Origin: Clusia tigrina
Lineage: Eukaryota > Arthropoda > Insecta > Diptera > Clusiidae
Length of the DNA: 64,000 bases
Assembly: GCA_920105625.2 (NCBI GenBank)
Contig: OV050031.1
Coordinates: 227,650,194 to 227,714,193 of the forward strand
Direction of reading: 5' to 3'
Under the pieces are notes generated by a model. It was not told the DNA's origin, did no database searches, and worked only from the letters and a program-made list of their open reading frames with translations. Each line of letters starts with the position of its first letter. The stretch's first letter is position 1. The position numbers and the translations under genes were made by a program. Below are positions 60,971 through 64,000 of the stretch, piece after piece.

Positions 60971-63614
60971 TCCAAATAGGACTCTGTAACGATTCGGGCT
61001 ATTATGAAAAGCTGCTTCTAGTTTCCGCATCACGCTTTTGTGATTCCAAACGTAGGAGCACTGAGGTGTCTGGGGTGCAAAGTTTGCTACTTAATTTTTG
61101 GGGCTTAATCGCTGTATTTTTAATCGCATGAATGAAACATTACGCTCATACGCTCATATATAGGTGCATTTGCATATGTGTTTGGACATAAGTACCCAAA
61201 AGTACATAAAAGTTTCATACTCCAGCATCATAAATCTTGAATAGGCTCGCATGCAGAGCCAAAATATTATTTTAGTTATTTGAAAACGGAGAACCAAATC
61301 AATTTAAAACTGCCAAAATTTGTGCCATAACTCAATGTCAATTTGCGTAAATAAAATGGAAAATATTTACATATCTACGCTGGTGGGTATCCACACTCGC
61401 CTGTATATCCATGTGCATATATGGGCGGGCACTCCTACGCCATTAGTCCGTGTATGCGTCCTTCTGTGCACATTTAAATAATGCATAAGTTGAGTCGAGT
61501 AAAAAGGTTTTTTGTACACACCGACGCACTCCCACACGCTCCCAACCTAAGCCAAACTGACCAAAAATTCCGCAATGAAGAAGAACCAGAACGAAATTCT
61601 CAGATGCTGAGATGTTGAGATGCCTATTCGCTTGTTTTGCTGCTTTCTGCTGTCCAGCAAATGGAAAATCCATTAAGCCGACTACTCCAGCGTATGTGGA
61701 AGTGTGCTTCAGTTCAATCTGTTCAGTGCAGCTACGTGGGTATGTGCGGGAACGGGCGGCGGCGCACAACAATTGACATATTACAGGATTGTGTATAATA
61801 TCTGAGATGTGTGATTTGGGGATTTTTAAAATGATTTTTAATGGTTACGTTTGAGAGCATTTATTAAATGGAAATATGGGCCAACTGTTGTCATGTGCCT
61901 TTAGGGTCAGAAGAGGCGGCTGGTGTGGGCTATTTCATTATTTCTAATAAACGATCGACCACTTGAGTGGGGTTTCTAATGTCAATAAGTGCTGCAAATG
62001 GCAAATTCAAAGTGAAACTAAGTGAGATGCCAAACTGGTACTTAAAGCAGCCTGAAGGAATTATAATAGTTTAATACCTGAGCCTCTTATCCGCGAACAT
62101 CGGGGCTTATATATATAGTTATATAAACATTTTTTGTTTGTTAATTAGCAGATTTAATCAAAGAAATATATTTGCTCCCTTGAACTCTGGTGAAATTGTT
62201 CATTGCGGAGCAGGCAGCTTAAAGCAGCTCCCAGTCTGAAACTTTCCTTGATGTATTTGACACTTTTAATCTGCTTCCTCTTTGGACTGCCCATTCTTGT
62301 CTGCGTTGCAGCCCCAAACATGATGAATGCCGTTTCATAAATTTCGGTTCCCTCAACGTGTCCCATCCAGACACTCCCCATATTTCGTGCTGCCAACAGC
62401 AATTCTCGTAAACCGAAATTAGTCATCCGGAAGTAAGCTGCACAAGGAAAAACACTCACACACAATGCTAATCAAAATCTTTACAGCCAACCGCTGTGAC
62501 GTTTTTATTAAGCATTACATTTCGGATTTACCATAAATACTCAGCGACATTCTGCGTGGCAAATGCGGAGCGAACACTTCCACTCCTGAAAGCCAGTTTG
62601 ATAAATTTATTTATGTTTGCTTAGTGAATGTCAAAATGGAAGCACAGCGTCAAAATTATTAAAATGTGTTTACACAAATTCGTGTTTAAAGACAAGCCCG
62701 CAGGAGGACGCAATCCCTGCGAACTGTAAACGCAGACATTATTCGGTGGAATACTCTCCTTTGATTCAACAAAGCCATGTTCACGTGGAAAACAATATTT
62801 TCATAATTTCTTGATCCGGCCTGGATAAGGCGGAAATGCAAACAAACTTTGAGCTTCCATTAGTTATCATCAGTAATCTCCTCGAACGAGATTTTCATGC
62901 CAAATAATATCACCGAGCTAAATTTGATTCATGGCTGAGCTAAAATTCATTGTCGTTCATGTTGTCTCTGGCAAACTCGTTACTTCAACTCAGAGTAGAA
63001 CTGACTATCGACTAATTGAACCAAACCATCCGTTCCCATCTCTCCATAATTTTACTTTCACTCTCTCGAAGCATTGTCGTGTGCGTATCTTGTTTTTGTT
63101 TGCTAACTTGACTGCAACTTTCTCTATCACTGAGTAGTTGCCAATGGCGGTACTTTCATGGCTTCGTGTAATTAGCTGGTCTCATGCTCGCGCTAAGCTC
63201 ACTTGCAATCCCACTTGAACTCATGTGTTTGTAGTGACAACTCGCAACAGCACAAAGCAGTGTACAATTTCAGTGTACAGTTTTAGTGGGTTTAGATAAT
63301 GTCGCTCCTCCTGGCGTAAAGCGATAAATTTGCTCGCCGTACGCGTGCGAATAGACACACAATCCGGGGGAAGACCAACTATTACGGTTATGGAAAAGGG
63401 GTTCTGCTGTCTGGTGTATTGCTCTGTGATGTGTCAGTGTTGAGGCAGGGGATTTCGATAACAACTTTAAGGGACGACACTAAAATTCAGGCACTAAAGC
63501 CTCTTCTAGGACTTGTTAAGGATATTTTCAGTATCGAATCTAATGCCAATCTTACTGCTTTTCTAATGCTTATATCAGTGCTGGAGTCATTGTATTGGAT
63601 ATTAGATAGATAGT

Positions 63615-64000
63615 TATGTCACTTAGACCACCAGTTGAGTCCGGTGTGAGCCGCGGATGCGAGGCTAGGCTACGTTTCCCCCTACAGATTGCACCAACCT
63701 GAGCATTCAATAAAGCGGAAAAGGTTGTTGTCACCTGACTGGTATGGATTATCTATACTTCTCAAGAAGTGGGATCCTAGTAAACGTTCCCTATTTCTAG
63801 CAAAAGCTGGACATCTACAGAAGAGATGGTGGACATGTACAAAAGAGATGGTGGACATGTACAAAAGAGATGCTGGACATCTACAGAAGAGATGCTGGAC
63901 ATGTACAGAAGAGATGCTGGACATGTACAGAAGAGATGCTGGACATGTACAGAAGAGATGCTGGACCGCTTCCAGTTGCTCCTACGACAGAAACCATGCG
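63615..64000 (-). mobile_element. LINE remnant, second copy, cut by window edge
   Basis: Identical to 51915-52300, including the 22-bp array (63808-63967). Confidence 0.87.

Larger units (their letters stand above)
54874..64000. repeat. 11.7-kb unit, second copy (cut by window edge)
   Basis: 9,127 bp identical, as far as I can see, to 43174-52300, including microsatellites and decayed transposons. All features below 52300 in copy 1 recur at +11,700. Confidence 0.95.

Overview
This is eukaryotic nuclear DNA, AT-rich, with long introns, splice signals, many decayed non-LTR retrotransposons, a mariner element, small inverted-repeat elements and microsatellites. It fits a cyclorrhaphan fly, and I infer a tephritid fruit fly. 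That is inference from gene family and repeat style; no species marker was seen. There is no bacterial gene layout, no CRISPR array, and no tRNA or rRNA that I could recognise.

Only one host gene is well supported. It is a minus-strand, multi-exon gene of the sidestep (Side) immunoglobulin-superfamily receptor group. Eight coding exons run from 34149 down to 1389, with consistent splice sites and reading phases. The first encodes a signal peptide and is separated from the second by an intron of about 25 kb (8632-33881). The next seven encode Ig1, Ig2, Ig3 and the first half of Ig4. The rest of the gene (remaining ectodomain, membrane segment, cytoplasmic tail) must lie beyond position 1.

The introns and upstream DNA are a graveyard of transposons. 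They hold: remnants of RNase H-bearing LINEs, mostly seen as C-terminal zinc-knuckle tails and 3' ends with CCTA-type tails (about 2.5-4.1, 14.6-15.5, 18.3-18.6, 22.3, 23.9-24.1, 26.7, 36.5-37.1, 37.2-38.0, 39.6-39.9, 40.2, 47.4-49.3 and 51.9-54.1 kb); Jockey-like pieces (6.4-6.9 and 54.2-54.5 kb); RTE-like pieces (18.9-20.0, 41.15-41.34 kb and perhaps 10.55-10.75 kb); a dead mariner (29.17-30.42 kb); solo LTRs with 4-bp target duplications (9.65-10.51 and 26.15-26.64 kb, plus an interrupted relative ending at 13.06 kb); and three MITE-like elements with recognisable target duplications (7.77-8.28, 12.43-12.63 and 15.64-15.82 kb).

From 34 kb to the right edge I see no convincing host gene. 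The right third is dominated by a head-to-tail duplication with an 11,700-bp period. The segment starting at 43174 restarts at 54874 and continues to the window edge with no difference that I can find over about 9.1 kb. Inside it are an 18-bp minisatellite, paired CACGCCACAC arrays, a 140-bp hairpin, and LINE tails that are themselves tandemly repeated. Such complete identity in non-coding, low-complexity DNA means either a very recent duplication or an assembly duplication.

The points most worth following up are the 11.7-kb repeat, the foldback dimer at 7.77-8.28 kb with a paralogous empty site, the long inverted repeat at 30.7/32.9 kb inside the receptor's first intron, and the minisatellites that appear to have grown from single units of LINE coding sequence. 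I did not find a clear new protein system.
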